Source of the DNA: Dermanyssus gallinae
Lineage: Eukaryota; Arthropoda; Arachnida; Mesostigmata; Dermanyssidae
Assembly: GCA_003439945.1 (NCBI GenBank)
Contig: QVRM01003901.1
Coordinates: 1,720,501-1,784,500, forward strand
Direction of reading: 5' to 3'
DNA length: 64,000 nucleotides
Shown here: one piece after another, positions 46,061 to 58,698 of the stretch
Layout: each line of letters begins with the position of its first letter
Position numbering within the stretch: the stretch's first letter is position 1
Notes under the pieces: generated by a model
What the model was told of the DNA's origin: nothing
Database searches by the model: none
What the model saw: only the letters and a program-made list of their open reading frames with translations
Program-made: the position numbers and the translations under genes

Positions 46061-46879
46061 TTGGTTCGCTCTATGAAGCTGCTTGGCAGTCGACATTACA
46101 AAAAATTAAAACTATCAAATAGTTTACCTTCTGTCGATATGATGGGCGCTGTGAGCTAACGAGACTGAGCTAACTCTAAATAGGACACAGAAAAACTTGG
46201 TAAATGACTGAACATTGCAATTAACACTTTTTGTTTAAATGTTACGGCACGGCTGTGTGATGCGAATGCTGGAAAACAAAATAATTAAGTCAGTGCGGGG
46301 TTATGCAATGCCATGGTCGCTGCCAGCAAGAGGGAGTGAGTCTGATTAGGCTAAACGTGACAACATTGGTAGACGCATGGCAATATTTGCTGATGACTAA
46401 AATGTTAAGTTGGCAGAATACAAAAAAAAAACTCCACTAGATATTATTGAATAACTAAAGAGCTAAATAGTAAGGACCTTTTATTTATTTTACTAGGTGC
46501 CATATATGTATACTTACGTTACTATATATGAAACGCTAAAATAGTAAAGTAAACACGCAAGAAAAAACATTTTTGTCCAGTCTCATTCAAGCACACGCAG
46601 TCCAGTGGTGTTCCAATCTCGAGACAGAGAATATTTTTGAAAGCACTACGTTTCATATATAAAAATACTTAGGTCTATGTAGATATAGACTTCAGTACAA
46701 ACAAAATTGCATCGCCCACTACATTTGATATTAGATATATTTTGTGCTCATAGTATTCAAAATCGATGCAAATATTTAAAAAATCGAATTAAGTTGTCTT
46801 TGTTTTATCATTTCTAAGATAAACAAATAATTCTAAATCAAACGTATAGTTGAATTGTTTATTTTAACCGTAAAATTAC

Positions 46880-47310
46880 ATTTTGGAGTGTGTAACCCCG
46901 CGTACTCTAATAACGGCGATCATGCGATTTGGCACTGATCCATTAATTAATTTATATGAGACATAATTCTGCTCCTCTCGCTAAACACTCGTGCGTTCTG
47001 GCTCCAGCTCGTCGTTTCAACTCATCCCATTTGAAACCAATTCCAGTTTCTGCGAGATGCTTCTGAACAAGCGCAGCGGCCTGCGACCTGTCATTGTCGT
47101 GCACAAAGATGAAGGTATCGCCAACAGTTCTTGCATAAGACACCACATAGGGCAGAAGAATTTCATGTACTTACTGTTGGCCAATTAAACGTACGATAAG
47201 AAGACTTCCATAAAAACCTTGGACTTGAGGAGGACTCCACGAGTTCAATCATGCAGCCTATGCTTTTTGCACCCCAAACCATAATTGAAGCGCCGTTCGC
47301 CCTGGCCTCC
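46880..47310 (-). pseudogene. Tc1-like transposase fragment with internal deletion
   Basis: In minus-strand order: GASIMVWGAKSIGCMIELVE, a decayed middle in another frame (WCLMQELLAIPSSL region), then FVHDNDRSQAAALVQKHLAETGIG with the second catalytic Asp. This goes straight to WDELKRR, skipping the SPDLNPIE block that carries the third catalytic residue. After a stop, NGSVPNRMIAVIRVRGV matches the usual C-terminal 'SMPNRi.AVI.arGG' end. A deletion of some 20 codons therefore removed the catalytic Glu. The N-terminal half is missing: it breaks at about 47310 against an R1-like RT fragment on the same strand. Confidence 0.75.
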
Positions 47311-47815
47311 AGGGTTGGTCTATGTGCGAGCGGTGACTGCCTGCGCAAGATCGTCCGCCTACGCATCCTACTTTGTCCGCGTAGGCGATTGTCTCCTCCC
47401 CATTACAAAAGTAAGATCCGCAGAACTGGGACGAGCCCTGCAACACGCTTGCCGTAATTGGACGAGTTTTACCTTCTGTTAAAAGGGTGCGCTCCTCAAG
47501 GTATGATGATAGTCTGCGCCGCAGGTACGGGGATCCTCTTCTGTTTGGACGTATGTATTTTGTCGTAGCCCAGTTGGCGGTGTTGAACACATTGCGGACG
47601 TCCAGCAGTATCAATAGTGCATAGCTTTGTGACTTGAAGGCCCGCTACTGCTCGGCACAAGCCGTCTGTATGACTCGGTCCGCGGCATCACGTGTGAGGC
47701 GGCCCCTGCGGAATCCGTATTTGTTGCTTGGTATGGCATCATTCACCTCCAGTTCATTCAGGTGGTGAACGCACGTATTTAATTAGACTGCTAATTGCGT
47801 CGAGTAGGCTTATGG
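47311..47815 (-). pseudogene. R1-like LINE fragment (RT core)
   Basis: Minus-strand RT blocks: NKYGFRRGRLTRDAADRVIQ (47650-47725), a stop, then ILLDVRNVFNTANW (first catalytic Asp kept), YLRRRLSSYLEERTLLTEG, ITASVLQGS, and IAYADKVG where the catalytic YADD is YADK. The stretch between the QGS and YADK blocks is shortened. It is a third subfamily relative to the 28.7 and 59.8 kb copies. Its C-terminal side is cut by the Tc1-like fragment. Confidence 0.75.
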
Positions 47816-47819
47816 AGCG

Positions 47820-50080
47820 GTGCGTTGATGACGAACCAAGTGAGGCGTTCGATTACAGTATGAGTGTTAAAAAAGCACGTTTTGCACGACGCGTGCTTGG
47901 TGAGACCAGTTCTCCTGAACTTTCCAATCCTGTATTCGTCGTATAGTGGTCGGGTTTTCCAGGGTAAAATGTTGTGGTAGTTTTCTCACTTCGGTATTTA
48001 TCGAGAGTATGTTTGGCTCTATTGTATCCGACTGCTCTTCTCATATAATCATTAATTACTTCTCATTAATTACACGCCACTTCTTTTCTGTCTTCTGTAA
48101 ATTTATTTTTAAATACATTATCTTTTGCCTCTCTCGATTGTAAATTAATATGGTTTCTTAGCTTAGTTAGTTTGTGTACCAGAATAAGATAAGTTATTAG
48201 TTTACGGAAGATATTATTGCGTTTTCTTACTTTTTAGGATCTCCATAGCAATCCAAGGTTTGACCAAAGTATGCCGTGCGCGGTTGTTGTGTCGAATTGT
48301 TGTGTGTGATGGCTTGGTGTGTGCGACACATGTGCGAAGTGTGTATTATAAAGACACAGATTTTCTCTGAGTAGCATTCTTGTAAAACTTTGATGTGTTT
48401 TTTTTGTATGTGTAATGTTTTTGGTTTATTGTCTTTTTGACTACGTTCACGGTAGTCACCGAGACAGTGTGCTGTCATGATAGTATAGCAATGTCGCTAC
48501 TTCGCTGTGAATCAATTTCTATAGCTCTCACTTTGGTCAGAACGTGGTCGATTGTTGAGGCACTATCAGGTGTTACTCTGGTAGAGCCTGTTTCTAGAAA
48601 TGTATGTAGAATGCCGATTTCTGCTAGTGTGGTTAGGTACGCATGTATTGGTACTGCAGGCTTGCTGATTACACATTAGTGTTTGTGATAATGAAATTAA
48701 TTTGTGTGTTGTTTGTATTGCATAGGGCTGGCAGTTATTGGAAGCTTTTTACGGCTTAGGACTGTTTATAAGGTGAACAGTAGAGGCAATGTAGTTGCAT
48801 TTTATTGTCTCTATGAGTCCTGTCTACTGCGCAGGGGTCTGCGTTTTCCATTTGTATTTTGATTTGCGTACACTCACATATCATTTTAATAAATACCGCC
48901 ACTCCTCTTATCTGGATTTACTTTCAGGTGAGGAAATTCATTATAGCTGTCGATTGATATTCCTCAATTCAAATAATTTGCTGATGGTGTCTTATCTAGG
49001 TTTCCATGAGAAATATATCGTAAAAGAAATGTTACTGAAGTCCGCGTGTAATTTAGAATAATCTATTAGATATGCTTAGTTGGTTTGACTTGGATTTGTC
49101 TTCATCCATGCAATGTTGTATCGCCCCAAGAGACAGATACTTAATTGTATGCTATTATAATAAATACTTCATTCAGGTTTGTAAAGTTGTCGCGCACATG
49201 ACGGCATTTTTGGTGTTATTGCTGCTCTTCGTGATTTTTATGAGTTAAGTTGTCAGTTATTTTAGCAGGTTGATATGAATGGGGGTTGAGTTGAATGAAA
49301 ATACTCTGCTTTTGAGAATTTGAGCGGCTTACCTTAATAATTTGCAATTTGCTTAACCGAAATCTGAATATGTGTCGCGTCGGAATTTAGTCTATCACTT
49401 TCTGTTTCAGAGCCGTCGGTTATCTTCCCCACTTCCTTCATTTAACAAAGATATTCTCCTAAGCGCAAAATTATATAATTCAGATTTAAACGAAAAATAT
49501 AGGTCTTGTAAAAACCTGCCACAAAAAAACAAGTTATATTTGCAGAGGTCCAATCGTAGTAAGTGTCTTTGGGATTATTTTGTTTTGCCTAGAATTTAAA
49601 ATAGCAGAAAGTATTAGCATGAGTAACAATGACAGCCAGCACAAGAATAGACAAGTAAGCTTTGCTAGTAGCAAGCACGTTCTGTCAAACGCATCATCCG
49701 CAAACGGTCGTCAATAATATTATTATTAAAACTATAACTAATATTGTTCTGCAAGATTGGTCTAAAAATAGTTCATTTTCTATCAATTAAATAGTTTATC
49801 AATAATCATATAGTCAGCTACGCCAATGCATAGTCACCAACCACCGACCGAGGTATGTCCCCGCAGCCCGATTAACTAGAATCTGGCTGATCTGTTTTTG
49901 GAAGTTTTCAGTGCTCCTCCTTCTGAACGACTCCAATTAACAACGACGCAACTCAGAAACTTGACTCTTTATGAAAATACTACTTAAATGCTCTTTATAG
50001 GCATATAAGTAAGGCGCTTTATGTTTTATTGCAAATAAACAATGATACGGATATATGAACTGATTCAATATCTGCTTGAC
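47820..50080. other. no recognised feature
   Basis: T-rich on the plus strand over 47950-49400. Frames up to 88 codons are hydrophobic by composition and unrecognised. I see no terminal repeats or splice structure. Confidence 0.4.
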
Positions 50081-50089
50081 ATGTATATG

Positions 50090-50650
50090 TATATACACGG
50101 CGTTCGGCAAAAAGAGAATGTTCCTGAAGTCGGGGCTGCGCCAGGCTCCCAGGTCAAAGAAAAGCGTGGCTGGTACCTGTAGACCGGAAAATTGCGAGGA
50201 TTTCCTGGAAATATGCCCCGTCGTGTGGCGCACCAGGCTATTTTCGGATCACTACTCTGTGGAAGTGTTCTTATCTGAAAGGCGTCCTCCGGCTACAGAA
50301 AGCCTAGCTGCTCCCTCAGCCTTAGTAAGGATACATCGGGAGAGTGTCAATTTATTTCTTGACAGAGTTGCCCTTTTAAACTGGTTAAAAGTGTATGACG
50401 CTAGTTGCACGGAGGAAGCGTTTAAATCTTTCAATGACTTATTAGTCAATTAATATAATAGATGCTTTAACAGTTTCTGCCCGGGTAACAGCATCTAAAT
50501 TTTAATTTTCTGCGAAGTTGAAGCGCTTGTGGCAAAGCGTTAACAAACTCTGCCGCTGGTACCTAAAAGCTCAGTCGGTAGAATCGAAGTCTGCTTATTC
50601 TCGCAGTTTCCTGCGCTACAAGCGTGAACTCCGTAAGGTCTTGTGTTAGC
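50090..50650 (+). pseudogene. CR1/Jockey-type LINE, endonuclease end and linker
   Basis: The plus frame through 50076-50453 carries LFSDHYSVEVFLS (the closing SDH block of an APE-type endonuclease), then LVRIHRESVNLFLDRVALL, NWLKVYDASCTEEAFKSFND, the typical linker before the RT. After a stop it resumes in another frame as LKRLWQSVNKLCRWYLKAQ and RSFLRYKRELRKVL. No RT domain follows. The tRNA-like string agctcagtcggtaga near 50568 is part of this coding relict. Confidence 0.6.
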
Positions 50651-50659
50651 TTACAAATG

Positions 50660-52400
50660 TTGTAAAACCTTTGTTCGGGAAATAACTTGCCTTTCTTTTA
50701 GGCAGTTGCATAGAAAAGGTAACCAGTTATAAAAGCACCATGTTTACCTTAACAACTGGCGCATTTTAGTTTGGCATACAAGCCGATTGCCGGGTACGTT
50801 GTTTACTTCTTACGGATATCGACTTCTGTAAAAAAGGCGCTGAGGTTATTATTTATTCTCTTGGAAATGTCGAGGTATTTTTGTAGTGGCCTTAGTTTGA
50901 GATTTGCTGCCGCTAATTTATGTAATGTTATAGCTTACGTGCGTATTATATACCTGTTGGTGGAGTATATATAATATGTGGTCTTCATTAGCATTAAGGT
51001 TTGTGTTACTCATCTTACTTAGTGCGTAGGTCCTCATTAAATTGATTGCACAAACCTTACTTAAACTTGCTTATTTCTGCTTAAAAAAGCTTTTTCTGGG
51101 TATATACACCCCGCCTCCCTGCGAGTCAACTAAAGTAAAATTCTAAAGGTTCTGCGTTCCCTTAAGGCACGGAAAATTGCATAGCACTTGAACTTTGGAG
51201 CTTCAATGCATAGCTGAGAACTCAATGTCTTTTCTAGTGTTAGGTACAATAATCTAACAGTTTGCAACAGAGATAGCAAGTCCCCGCAAATCTGTAGAGT
51301 TGTAAGCATGGCTTCTACTTGGAATGTGTAAGATGGCATACGGCTATTTTTATCAGTGTTAGCAATTATCGCAAGCGATTTGAATATCTGAGTAAGTTTT
51401 ATTTCTAATCGAGCCTAAACTGGGAGTCCGACAAAGCGGGTTTTTTTTTAATGAGACGTTACGATCGCAAACTATCGATTGCAGTCAGTTTAAATCAAGA
51501 CACTTGAGCATTTGCAAGATGAACTAATGACGCAAGCAGGCGAAAGAAACAGCAACATCAGAGGATCTCCTAGAAAAATCTGCCTGCTCTGGATAGAACG
51601 TCTACTGGTTCTAAACAGACTAATTCTGGAAGCTAATAATAAGGCGACTATTAAAGAAATCACTTTCGATACTTTAGTTTGTACTAGAGGCGTCATAGTT
51701 TTAGCTAGCCGTCGCGAGATATAGGTATTTTAGTAACTTAGATTATAGACATCTTACCCTGGTCAAATTCGACGGCCAAATTGATGCATGCTCTAATCGG
51801 ATATCTCTTCATATATTAACGGAATGCCTCTACAATTGGTTTATCTAAAGAAGTGTCCATTCATCTAGCTTACCGTGGAATGTGGTGTGTTCAGTTGTCG
51901 ATCTGAGGCAAGCTTAATGGTTTGAAACAGCCTAGCTTTGCACAAACCCCTACTGGATGAGTGACCAATTAATTTTATGACTTAGTAGGGTCATCCTGAT
52001 GTTACATATAAAGAGGTCATGGACTTTCGTAGGTGCCATTTGTCTTTTACCTAAAAAAAACACAGTGTTTCATTGACTTAGAATTTATTTCTTAAAATCC
52101 CTCCCCCGCGCTCCCCGTACGGACAGACGCAGCACTGTCAGCCGAAGCTGCTGCAGGTCCCATGTTTGTAAACACTTCCTCATAGCAGGAAGCGCTTGCG
52201 TTCGATCAAGCGCAATCGCTCTGAAAACAATTATCAAACTATTATGATTGGCCTGACACATCCTCTGTCACCGATAATCCTATTCCTACAATTGCCCGGG
52301 CAGGAAACGCATATCTATCTCATATATTGCCTCTGGCGTCACGGCTTCAAGCATCCATCGTAACAACGCACCCAAACTTAAAGCTCCGCTATCGTCTGAA
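50660..52400. other. no recognised feature
   Basis: Frames of 67-70 codons on both strands are unrecognised; AT-rich with no repeats of note. Confidence 0.4.
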
Positions 52401-52439
52401 AACTTTGGCCTTTGTACAATACATACTCATCGCTTTGTC

Positions 52440-54430
52440 TATTTGTGCAGGATGAGAATGAGAAAATCGTTCTCCACTCCAATTTCGAAATGTCACGGGC
52501 TATCATTAAATCCGTCGCCGATCGTTTTGCGCACGAGAGCGTGGCGGAGAGATGCGGTGGTGTGGCTGCCGCTGTCACTAACAGCGAAAGTCCCGCACGC
52601 CAACCCACACTGAAGGCTCCACAAGAGGCATCCTCAGAATAAATGGAAGACGCTTAAACTGTATTAACATTTGCTCGTCTTTGTCGCACATAACGGATCA
52701 ACAAAAGCTGCGACGCTATCAATTTCTAGTGTCACTTTGATGGATCGTGACCACCATTGGCGACCTCAATCCAGCTCGGGTCGAGGGGGATATCCCTGAA
52801 ACCTCCACTGCTGACCCAATTGGAGCTTCTTTCGTTAACTGCAGCGTTGAGCACAATTAAGTCCAGCTAATTAAAGGTCCCACGCAATACTCCGGCTCCA
52901 CCCTCGATATTCTCCTGTCACTCAACCTGAAGCCATCGACAATATTGACATCCGCAACCCCATAGTTAGTTCTGACCACACGTGTATTTAGTTCGTTCTC
53001 CATATTGATGTCACCGAAGCAGTGCAATTGCTATGTAAATTAAATTTTCAGCAAATTATATCGAGACAGTGCCAATAACTTAATCGACTAGAATTTGTTG
53101 TTTAGACTGCTATAATGTTAAGGATATGTACATTAGGGCTGTCGCTTTCCAGCTGTCGCTGTTCGCTCCATTCACCAAATAGCTTGATAATTTGCGCTCA
53201 AACGTAGCTCATCTCCTCGTATATAGGTCTTGCCTAGTCCACTGTACACCATCCGAAACTCATGGAAGCAACAAAGCGTCTTCGCATCCTGATCGAAATG
53301 AGCCTAAGTTTCAAGAACAACCAAATATTTGATATGCAAATGGATCAATTTGCGCCTCACCAGCATTGAGTCTCCACCAACCCTGGAGTCAGCCTCACAC
53401 TCGGCATCGACTGACGAGGAGAGGATCAAACCAATAGCATCTCATTTTTCATTTTTGTTCAACCCTGTCCCAGTAATCACCTCTTCATCCACGTCGACGT
53501 TCTATAATCTTGCGATCTAGCGCAACCTGCTTATCTAGTTTAATGCATATGATTTTTGCACGCAACTGTTGTGCCTAATTTGAAAATGTAGTCACACACA
53601 TAATGGCATCCCCCAAAACGTTTAATAAATATAGCTATTTGTAACGATGCGTTTAAAGCAAATGTTTGCAGTTATACAACGACGCCTAATTCCAGACCTT
53701 CCCAAACAGGGCATCGTAAGACCGATAGCTCCCAACAAAACTATTGCCCTGTGTCTCAATGTTCCATTTTCTTACCTCTCTTGAAATGATACTAGTTAGG
53801 CACTTGACCAATTATATGTACTCGAATAATCAATTTGACACATTCCAGCTTGGATATGTGCCTCGACACTATACGTGTACGCAACTGCTAAAAATGACAA
53901 CACATTAGGCTTTATACATAAACGCCAAGACGGACTTAAACTGCATATACCTCAACCAGGGTCAATTATAGGCTTATTATAGAACAGATGAAGACGATTC
54001 AGGATTATCCAGAGACTCGTAAACGGCCTATCGCTTTTTTGCAAGAGTGGTCGTTCCGAGTAAAATGTGGCAAAGCTTTAGGGAGCTACGACTGGCCCCA
54101 CCAAGCGTCCCGTAGGGTAGCTGGGTCTCTTCACAGCTATATATAATATTTGTTCTAAACGAGAGAACTTGTATCCCGTCGAGTGTTAAATATCATTTGT
54201 AGGCGGATAATCTAAATATATACTCTCCTCTGGGCTCTCCCCCAGCGCATACCGCGCTGCAGTCCGCTGTCGACGGCATCAGTCGCTGGAGCAGTGGCAA
54301 TGGGATGGAGCTCTCTGTTTTGAAATGCCTTGTTCTGAGACATAGGTTTCCCGAACTGCACTATCAGCTCAACGGATCAACACTGCCTACCGCAACTGTT
54401 GCGTGATATCGATCCGTTGAGATCTTTTAA
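52440..54430 (+). pseudogene. degenerate CR1/Jockey-type LINE (endonuclease to RT)
   Basis: The whole element can be followed on the plus strand through many stops and shifts. NICSSLSHITDQQKLRRY (about 52662-52715) recalls the endonuclease start. GDLNPARVEGDIPETSTADP (from about 52761) holds the GDxN motif, then PTQYSGSTLDILLS and 'NPIVSSDHTCI' close the endonuclease. RT pieces follow: NYCPVSQCSIF near 53740, FQLGYVPRHYTCTQLLKM near 53845-53900, 'SVP-stop-GS' near 54105, 'ADNLNIYSPLGS' (from ADDLKIYS) near 54205, then SRWSSGNGMELSVLKCLVL and LHYQLNGSTLP. It ends near 54430. It is long dead: the YADD-equivalent is ADN and stops are frequent. A frame before it (52412-52642) could be the end of its ORF1. 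Confidence 0.7.
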
Positions 54431-55060
54431 TGTCGATTGATTCTAATGTATGTATGTAGTCTTCCGTATAAATTAATTGTGTGATCTAAACAGTTATAAT
54501 GCTTAGCCATCTGAAGCCTATATTTGTTTTGCTCATTTCTGAAAGGGCTCGGCAGAAGATATGACATCTGAGCCGAACGCTGTTAACCTCTCGTCGCTGT
54601 CCGCTTTACTTAAGAACGAGGACGCACTAGTAATACCACTTCTAAGCTCAAATCTTATTGTCCGTATGTGCGGACGAATAATCCTAGAGAGCTTGTACTA
54701 AAATTATTTTTTTTTCTATTAATTGTTATATTTATCAATAACATGTTTGTCTGGAGTATAGCACAAGAATCGCACCACAGACGGCTGCGCAGGCGCAACA
54801 TCATAGCAGACAACTATCAGAATCCCTCAATCGAGACGTTCGAACTAACCCTTTGAACTTCCCAACTGACCCGATATATATAGTTCTTATTGACTATTTT
54901 CTTGTTTTGTATTGTTCATTCGTACGGAGTGTTTTTGTGCAGTGATCAAATGTGGAGTCTCGTCGTTAATGGTTAGTTGTGATCTACGTGAGTATGTGCA
55001 GTAAGTACATTCGTTGCGCTCGCTGAACGAAATAATATTATTTGTTGTGAATTAGGACTT
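54431..55060. other. spacer, no recognised feature
   Basis: AT-rich DNA between two LINE relicts; a 62-codon plus frame at 54668-54856 is unrecognised. Confidence 0.4.
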
Positions 55061-55064
55061 ATAG

Positions 55065-56697
55065 GGTGGAGTAGAAAACTGAACAAAGTAATAACATTCT
55101 ATTATTATTTTTCAAAAAGGCTTTTAACACGCTGAGGCGAGACCACCTGCTTAAGACTGTGCGCTCTTACTTTCCCCTACTTTAATCGCTTGTATGCCAG
55201 ATGTACAGAATTCTAAGCATGTTAATTTGGCAGGGAGAGTTTATCGAGTCATTCTCCGGTGTTCAACAGGGCGACCCCTATGGCCCGCTTTATTTTGCAT
55301 TGCTATCCATGAACTTCAATCACGCCTTTCTTCCGAATTTCGCTTTTGTTTTCCCGACGACGGCACTCTCGCCGGAGACGGCCCGGTGGTGCAGAGAAAC
55401 ATTGCCCAGGTAACAGAGCTCAGGACTCAAGTTGAACGACGCTAAGTGCGAAATGTTTTTCCCCTTTCAAAGGGATCCTCATCTCGGCTCCATGCTTCAA
55501 ATGGCGCGCAATATTCTGCCAGTTGCCAGGTTGATTCCGACTCTATTGGCTTATGTTTAACTAAAAAACTCCGACCTTGTTCGCTGGTGCTCTCGACTCC
55601 GGCTCTTGGACGCTCACTCAGCTCTCCACCTGCTTCGCGTGAGTTTGTCAACTCGCCTGTACCTCTTACGTTGCTCACGATCTTATGCCGAACCGGACCT
55701 GCTTCATTCCCATGGCTTCGCAGATTGCCCAAACGGAACAAGCCTGCCGCTACTATATATAAAAGTGATGCCCATTGCCTGAGCGCATTCCACATTCGGC
55801 CTTGGACTTGCAAGTAGTAAAATCGATCCAAGAGCGGTTAATGAATCAGGCGAACAACGTTAAAGACCAGACGAGACTGAAAGCCGCGATCAATCCGATG
55901 AGCGGAAAATGGCTTCAGGCCATTCCCTCACCGCAGGTGGAGACGATGCTGGACAATACCACACTCCGCATCGTCTCTGGCCTGCGTTTGAGGGTAATCA
56001 CTCTGCTTCGCACATAATTGTGCGAGATGTAACATACCGGTGTCTTCTACGGGTGAGCGTGCTCTGGCTTGCAAGAGGAGAGCCGGTAGGTTCTCAAGGC
56101 ATTTAGCTTTAAGCGACGCAATACACCGGGCAATGCAGTCCGCCCACAAATCTGCAGTCAAAGAGCCGGTCGGCCTGTCGACTAACAGCCAACTGCGTCC
56201 GGACAGCCTTACTCTAGTTTCATGGAATGAAAGTCGCTGCATCGTGTACGACGTCACCGTGTCTTGTACGCTGGCCGCTTTTATGCTCGCCATACCAGCC
56301 GGGAAGTCGGAGCAGCCGCTGGCTTTGCTGAAGATCGCAAGTTGGAAAAATATCGTGAACTGGAGCAAAAATTCATCGTTCAACTAATCGCCTTTGAGAC
56401 ATTAAGCCCAATAAGAAAAATCACAAGAAGCTTTCTGACGGAGCTGGGATCCAGAGTTGCTGCGTCAACCGTCGATAGAACGGCATGTCAGTTCTTGCTA
56501 CAAATAATATCGGTTGAAATTCAACGCGGAAACGCTGCATCGATAATTGGTTCATTGCCCACGGCAAGGGACTTCCCTTTTTGCCGTAGTCGAATTGAGC
56601 CGGCGTCAATAATCTATGTGCAGCTAAAGGACCTAAATATATTTTGACGGGCTATATTTAATAATATTCATTTGTTTAGTTTTCTACTCCCCCCACC
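55065..56697 (+). pseudogene. RLE-type LINE remnant (RT to endonuclease) bounded by inverted repeats
   Basis: RT blocks are in order: KAFNTLRRDHLLKTV (from about 55116), EFIESFSGVQQGDPYGP (about 55238-55290), then after a frameshift FCIAIHELQSRLSSEF and FPDDGTLAGDGPV, where the catalytic DD is kept. Further shifted pieces follow: LVRWCSRLRLLDAHSALHLL near 55575-55635, then SGKWLQAIPSPQVETMLDNT, which leads into the zinc knuckle. There CARCNIPVSSTGERALAC has lost its His. RPDSLTLVSWNESRCIVYDV keeps both acidic positions of the restriction-like endonuclease, and RGNAASIIGS ends it. It is the same superfamily as 10649-11273, but diverged. A 23-bp inverted repeat lies at 55065-55087 and 56671-56697. 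Confidence 0.75.
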
Positions 56698-56699
56698 AT

Positions 56700-58690
56700 G
56701 TTTCGGTGTTTAGAGAAAAAGGGGCTTCTAACCACCAGTTGAGATGAACACCTAACTAGTCAATCAAGTGAGCCATGCGTTTGATATTAAATTACAACAT
56801 ATTTGGCACAATAGTGTAGGAAAACCTAGAGCCATCTGTGAAAGTTGAGTACACATTAAGCAATATGATTTTAAAAAAAAACGTGTGAAGTCGGTCTAGC
56901 GCGCGGCCTAATATAAATAACTTATTTAAATGACGTACCATATTTTTTTCTAAAAAATACGATACGACAGGAAGATTAGAATAGTGTCATACGGCCCGAT
57001 TGTTAGTCTTAGAACTTTTCTCGTAAACAGGTCCGAAAATTCTAAAAGTTTAAACAAATAATGGCCCAGTTAGAAACCGAGTAAAACAGTTTGTAACAAA
57101 TACAATATAAAAAATATTTTTAGGGCAGCAAGGTAGTCTAGGTAGTAACATAGCTGTGGACAAGGGTGTGATTTAACTTTTGTTAGACAAAACTTCCATG
57201 CACTCAAAGCTAGCTAGATCTGTGTAAAAGTTTATATGCATTTGGCACGTTGCAGGCTGTTCGACGAGCCACACAATGAGTAGAAGAAGAATGAAATATT
57301 ACTACACACTGTTAAGCATAATTAGGCCAATTATTACTACACCCTAGCAGAGTTTTCCTTAGCGTGAAGACACATATATTAATATCACATTTTAGCTAAG
57401 TAAGTAAGTATGTACTTAGCTTTAGACATATGTCGTAAAAAAAATACAAGAAAATGTATTTGTCCGTTTGTATTGTAATGCAATAATAAGTAAATTCTAT
57501 TGAAATTTAAGGGATAATTTGGTGCAATTGGCTACTACGTGTAGATGCAAATACCACTTAGGTGTGGGGGCTTACTTATTGCTTATCTTTAATGACGTGC
57601 AATATTTTACCGCGCATATGACTTGGCGAAGGCGCGGAAATATAAAATGCGCGGTGATGAAGAGGCTCAAACTGCACGGGTTATTCTGACAGCCAAAAAG
57701 GCAAGCATGTGCCACTAGTAAAACAATGACTAACAAATTAAGTTAATTAATATCGGTAGCTTCATAAGATCATTTTTTTTCGTTAAGAGGAAAAGATAGA
57801 TTGCATAATGAATTCCAAAGAACTTAAACAATGCAACCGATGAATATGGCTTGGATCGACAGAATGTCGCCTGCAATATTAAAACGTGTCAAATTTGTTC
57901 CTTCCAGAGTATAGCGGCTTCAAATGCCTTTTGGTGGATGCTAATGAAAATATGATATATTATCTGTAAAGCTGGCTGCGCTGCACTCTGGCCTAGGCAA
58001 TGAAGCGAAACTATGAACAATGAGTGCAACGAATAGATAAGCCACTTAAAGCCCCTTTGGAGCGAAAATTTGTTCGACGTAAGTGCTCATTCAAGGCGCG
58101 CCGCTGCGCGAGAGTAAACAATGTGTGCTGAGGCTGATGCGGCGGTAGTCTAGTATATGCATAGGAGAGAAATATTGCCTCTTGCTAAGCAAAGTTCGTT
58201 TGCCTGGTAAACGAATTTCGGTTGCTCATGGTGGCATTTAGTACGTATACTCGGCGCAAACTCGACTGTTAACGTAATAGATTTAGTTCAAAGGCGTACG
58301 TTCCAACAAGGACTCGGCCTGCTACTACGCTCGAAATGCCACAGCTTAACGCAAGTGATTTTACGCTATTGCTGGTTTTGTAGGAGAACACATTAGCATT
58401 GCTAAACCAAAAATAAGTCAGCCGTAATTGCACATTCCTCTCTGCGCATTTCCATATAATTACTGCAAGTAGTTTTTTTTTGTTTTTTTTTTTGTTCTGG
58501 GAGGTTTTGGTAATGCATGATGCACATGCGCCACTAGCAGCCTGCGTGACTAGTGTGAGACTCGCAAACGCACTAAACCCGGATTCCTCCCCACCCCCCC
58601 AGGCTCGGTATTACTTTGGCATTACATCGAAACCGTGGGAGAGGCGTCTCTGCCGTTCTCCTTCAATCAGCTCTATCCCTGACTATCATC
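56700..58690. other. no recognised feature
   Basis: AT-rich, few frames above 60 codons, no motifs or repeats beyond short homopolymers. Confidence 0.4.
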
Positions 58691-58698
58691 CCGCATGT

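Noticed and set aside
46525..46660. Inverted repeat atatatgaaacg / cgtttcatatat as MITE ends
   Set aside because: The arms are 12 bp and mostly A/T, similarity stops at once on both sides, and no TSD is visible.
50560..50640. tRNA-like A box (agctcagtcggtaga) suggesting a tRNA or SINE
   Set aside because: No B box or acceptor stem follows, and the stretch is explained by coding sequence of the LINE linker relict (KAQSVESKSAYS).
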